Shown here piece by piece: positions 14,283 through 16,411 of a stretch of 16,411 nucleotides of DNA (within the stretch, counting starts at the first letter, position 1; each line of letters opens with the position of its first letter). The position numbers and the translations under genes were made by a program. The notes beneath the pieces were generated by a model, which saw only the letters and a list, made by a program, of their open reading frames with translations, was not told the origin of the DNA and searched no databases. This DNA is from an uncultured Collinsella sp. (lineage in GTDB: Bacteria; Actinomycetota; Coriobacteriia; Coriobacteriales; Coriobacteriaceae): the NCBI GenBank assembly GCA_900553345.1, contig USDE01000011.1, forward strand, positions 1 to 16,411. Reading direction: 5' to 3'.

Positions 14283-15263
14283 CTACTCGTCCAGAGCGGA
14301 AAGGTCGATGCCCAGCGCCTCGGCCATCTCGTCGTTCTTGACGACGACCAGGTCCTTGCTCGAGAGGTGCTTGATCGGCATATCCTCGGGCTTGGCCTCG
14401 CCCTTCAGGATCTTAACGGCCATCTCGCCCGCGGCGTAGCCCAGGTCCTCATAGTTGATGGAGAGGGTGAACAGGCCGCCGGCCATGCACATGCCCTCCT
14501 CGCCGGTTACGAAGGGGAGCTTATTCTCCTTGCAGATTTGGCCGACCTGCGAAGCGCCCGCGGCGATGGTGTTATCGGTGGGGGAGTACAGCGCGTCGAC
14601 CTTGCCAACGGCAGATTCGACGACGGACTGGATCTCGTTGGAGCTCGAGACGGTGAAGTCGGTGTAGTCCAGGCCCAGCTTGTCGAGCTCCTTCTTGGCG
14701 GCCTTGATCTGGACGTCGGAGTTGGACTCGGCGGTGCAGTAGAGCAGACCGACCTTCTTTACGTCGGGCAGGACCTTCTGCATCATCTCGAGCTGCTCGG
14801 CGACCGGGGTGAGGTCGGAGGCGCCAGTAACGTTGGTGCCGGGCTTGTCGTTGTCCTGGACCAGGCCGGAGGCGGCGTAGTCGGTGATGGCGCAGCCCAC
14901 GATGGGGATATCGGCCGTGGCACCGGCGGCGGCCTGCGCGGCGGGCGTAGCGATGGCATAGATCAGGTCGACGCCATCGCCCACGAACTTGTCGGCGATG
15001 GACTTACACGTGGACTGGTCATTCTGGGCGTTCTTCTGGTCGATTTTGACCTTAAGGCCGCTCTTCTTGATGGCCTTGACGAAGCCGTCGTTGGCGGCGT
15101 CGAGTGCGGAGTGCTCGGTGAGCTGCAGAATGCCGACGGTGTAGTCGGAACCGGCGGCAGCAGAGCCGGAACCAGAGTTGCCGCCGCATCCGGCGAGCGG
15201 AGCGAGCGCGAGCAGGCCGGCAGAGACCAGAAGGCTCCTGCGGCTGATGGTGATGTCCTTCAT
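14283..15263 (-). CDS. ABC transporter substrate-binding lipoprotein (TrpX-like, ABC_sub_bind family)
   Basis: A 326-residue exported binding protein. The signal sequence ends in the lipobox LAGC with C26 as the lipidated residue; SRRSLL (7-12) resembles a twin-arginine motif, so Tat export is possible. A Gly/Ser linker follows, then two periplasmic-binding lobes (YTVGILQLTEHSALDAANDG; IPIVGCAITDYAASG; KKVGLLYCTAESNSDVQIKA; VDALYSPTDNTIAAG; FVTGEEGMCMAGG; YEDLGYAAGEMAVKIL). These are the marks of the TrpX/ABC_sub_bind family rather than of BMP proteins. The start at 15263 is chosen for the signal peptide and a GGGGG motif about 7 nt upstream; a longer frame opening at 15479 would run antisense-like through the regulator gene. 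Confidence 0.94.
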   Translation of the reverse strand: MKDITISRRSLLVSAGLLALAPLAGCGGNSGSGSAAAGSDYTVGILQLTEHSALDAANDGFVKAIKKSGLKVKIDQKNAQNDQSTCKSIADKFVGDGVDLIYAIATPAAQAAAGATADIPIVGCAITDYAASGLVQDNDKPGTNVTGASDLTPVAEQLEMMQKVLPDVKKVGLLYCTAESNSDVQIKAAKKELDKLGLDYTDFTVSSSNEIQSVVESAVGKVDALYSPTDNTIAAGASQVGQICKENKLPFVTGEEGMCMAGGLFTLSINYEDLGYAAGEMAVKILKGEAKPEDMPIKHLSSKDLVVVKNDEMAEALGIDLSALDE

Positions 15264-15298
15264 ATCGTTACCCCCAGTATAGAAATGGCTGGAAACAC

Positions 15299-15354
15299 TG
15301 CACTCAAACAAAGTGCAAGTGGAACTATAGTAGCGCGGATGTCCATTTTTACAA
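15299..15354 (-). promoter_or_regulatory. Possible promoter and inverted repeat before the importer operon
   Basis: On the - strand TTGTAA (15349-15354) is a 4/6 -35. A -10 could be TATAGT (15324-15329, spacing 19) or the overlapping TACTAT (spacing 16). Just downstream is an inverted repeat, TGCACT (15299-15304) with AGTGCA (15312-15317), extendable by GTG/CAC with one bulged base. The repeat is placed like an operator. Together they suggest the importer can be transcribed apart from the regulator gene upstream. Confidence 0.4.
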
Positions 15355-15423
15355 TAACCTGGCGGGTTTTTTAATACAGAACCGGATGGGCGGTACGGGT
15401 AGTCGAATGGACGGCGGAGGTTC

Positions 15424-16206
15424 TTATGCGGCGGAGGCGTCCTCTTCGTCGAGGGCGGCGAAGAGCTTCTTGCCGTCAAGGAGACGTGTGGTGACGTTTT
15501 TCATCCGGCCGATCTCTACGGTACGCAACGTGTCATCGGCGCCTCGGGCGTCATAGACCGTTCCCAGCAAATACGAGATGCCGTCTCGTTGCTTGATGGC
15601 AAAGGGGCGGAGTGTCATCCGTGCTACTTCAGTTTCGCCACGTGTCGTGACGCTCGAAATATCAAAACTCACCGTGGTTCCGTGGTCGATGGCCTGCTCG
15701 ATGAGCTCGCAGGTGTCGATGCGCTTGACGGGCGTGCGCGTGGCCTTGGTGGATTTGCCACCGGCGCTTGGAGCAGGCTCGGGTGCATCGAGGTAGCCGC
15801 GAACGTCGGCACTCGCCATGGCGACCAAGTGCTGAGCCATGCTTTTTCGAATGGCAATGGGCGTAGAGCGGTTGCGCATGACCATACCGTGGAGCCGGAT
15901 GATCTCTTCGTCGGTGAGCGGACGGGTCAAGAGCCGATACCCCACGCCGCGTTTGTACTCAATTTCGTATCCGGCATGGCGAAGTGCGGAGATGGCGGTG
16001 TAGATGCTGCGCCGCGCCGCCGAGATGGGCATGCGGGCGGGGTCGTCGGGATGGGCGAGGCGCCGGATCAACTCATCGGAAAGCATGGCCTTGTCCTCGC
16101 CGGTGTTCTCGCTTAATAGTTGCAGGATGCGAACGGCGCGATAGGCTGCCATCGAGGCGGCGCCTCTCGTTGTGGTGTCGTAGGTTTCAACAGCGGCTTC
16201 GGTCAT
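15424..16206 (-). CDS. WYL-domain transcriptional regulator
   Basis: A 260-residue probable DNA-binding regulator. The N-terminal part (about 22-93) is a winged-helix region (AYRAVRILQLLSEN, RRSIYTAISALRHAGYEIEY, GVGYRLL). A Pro/Lys-rich linker (about 141-162) leads to a WYL-like domain (166-245: LIEQAIDHGTTVSFDIS, LRPFAIKQRDGISYLLGTVYD, IGRMKNV), a ligand-sensing module. The ATG at 16206 is preferred over an in-frame GTG at 16215 because AAAGGA is then 10 nt away instead of 1. It precedes the ABC importer on the same strand with a 160-nt gap and may control it; the ligand is unknown. Confidence 0.88.
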   Translation of the reverse strand: MTEAAVETYDTTTRGAASMAAYRAVRILQLLSENTGEDKAMLSDELIRRLAHPDDPARMPISAARRSIYTAISALRHAGYEIEYKRGVGYRLLTRPLTDEEIIRLHGMVMRNRSTPIAIRKSMAQHLVAMASADVRGYLDAPEPAPSAGGKSTKATRTPVKRIDTCELIEQAIDHGTTVSFDISSVTTRGETEVARMTLRPFAIKQRDGISYLLGTVYDARGADDTLRTVEIGRMKNVTTRLLDGKKLFAALDEEDASAA

Positions 16207-16323
16207 GGTGCCCACGTCCTTTCCGTTTTGGGTGGCGACGGTATGGAGCCTAGGACGCGGGGTTATCCCAGGGGCGCAGGGCGCTCTGGGCGGTCGGTAG
16301 TCGTCGGCAAACGGCGGTTCGAG

Positions 16324-16386
16324 TTTTCAACAGCCCTGCTCAACTGACCAAAAACTTGCCAAAAGCTTGACGGATGCTGTTGAAAA
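16324..16386. repeat. Inverted repeat upstream of the regulator gene
   Basis: TTTTCAACAGC (16324-16334) is repeated inverted and perfect as GCTGTTGAAAA (16376-16386), 41 nt apart, with another TCAAC at 16340-16344. It lies 118 nt or more upstream of the WYL gene. Spaced inverted copies of one 11-mer could be paired binding sites for a dimeric regulator, for instance the WYL protein itself. The region 16207-16411 holds no recognisable gene. Confidence 0.5.
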
Positions 16387-16411
16387 AAGCGTCTCTCGAC
16401 CGATGTCGAGA
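16383..16411. terminator. Hairpin cut by the window edge, probable bidirectional terminator
   Basis: TCTCGAC (16394-16400) pairs perfectly with GTCGAGA (16405-16411) around CGAT, and the window ends exactly there. The left flank is AAAAAAGCGTC; if the stem continues, the bases after 16411 should read close to GACGCTTTTTT. On the - strand the left flank would be the T-tract ending a gene that lies beyond the right edge. Confidence 0.55.

Noticed and set aside
14157-15374. 405-codon + strand frame over the binding lipoprotein
   Set aside because: Antisense shadow of a clear lipoprotein; its translation is low-complexity Leu/Gly/Asp/Val and has no ribosome-binding site.
15264-15479. 72-residue N-terminal extension of the binding lipoprotein
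   Set aside because: It would overlap the end of the WYL gene, is basic and proline-rich, and would bury the lipoprotein signal peptide, which must be at the N-terminus.

Overview
The window looks like chromosomal DNA from a high-GC Gram-positive gut bacterium of the class Coriobacteriia, most likely Collinsella or a close relative. This rests on the protein styles, the layout fusA(tail)-tuf-rpmG-tRNA-Trp-secE-nusG-rplK-rplA, and an LAxTG-type cell-wall sorting signal. The genus is an inference, since no database search was possible. The first ~1.93 kb does not fit this picture. It encodes an EF-G-like GTPase in Firmicutes/Oscillospiraceae style with its own promoter, and it passes in frame, at a conserved motif, into the last ~120 residues of an ordinary EF-G. 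This is either an assembly chimera or a recombination event, and it is the main caution about the window.

Layout. Positions 1-2308: leader, promoter and the hybrid EF-G gene (+). Positions 2309-6600 (+): translation and export housekeeping genes, namely tuf with a structured leader and a strong terminator, then rpmG, tRNA-Trp(CCA), secE, nusG, rplK and rplA, closed by a strong terminator. Everything from 6647 to 16206 is on the - strand. Read in the direction of transcription (right to left) it holds a WYL-domain regulator, an ABC importer of the TrpXYZ-like type (lipoprotein, permease, ATPase), a secreted wall-anchored 5'-nucleotidase-family enzyme, an MscS-type channel, and a translationally coupled pair: a cytosolic ParB-like/BMP fusion protein and a small metallophosphoesterase.

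The most notable non-genic signal is a family of three near-identical palindromes (6610-6648, 9326-9364, 12319-12359). Each lies at the 3' end of a - strand gene with the same orientation, and in two cases the element supplies the stop codon. They look like a dispersed palindromic repeat that doubles as, or mimics, a terminator. The most interesting protein is the 638-residue ParB-like/BMP fusion. It has no secretion signal and shares an ATGA overlap with a phosphoesterase. Since BMP proteins typically bind nucleosides and a surface 5'-nucleotidase lies close by, a nucleoside-sensing function is a reasonable but untested hypothesis.

No rRNA, CRISPR array, transposase, prophage gene or replication origin was seen.
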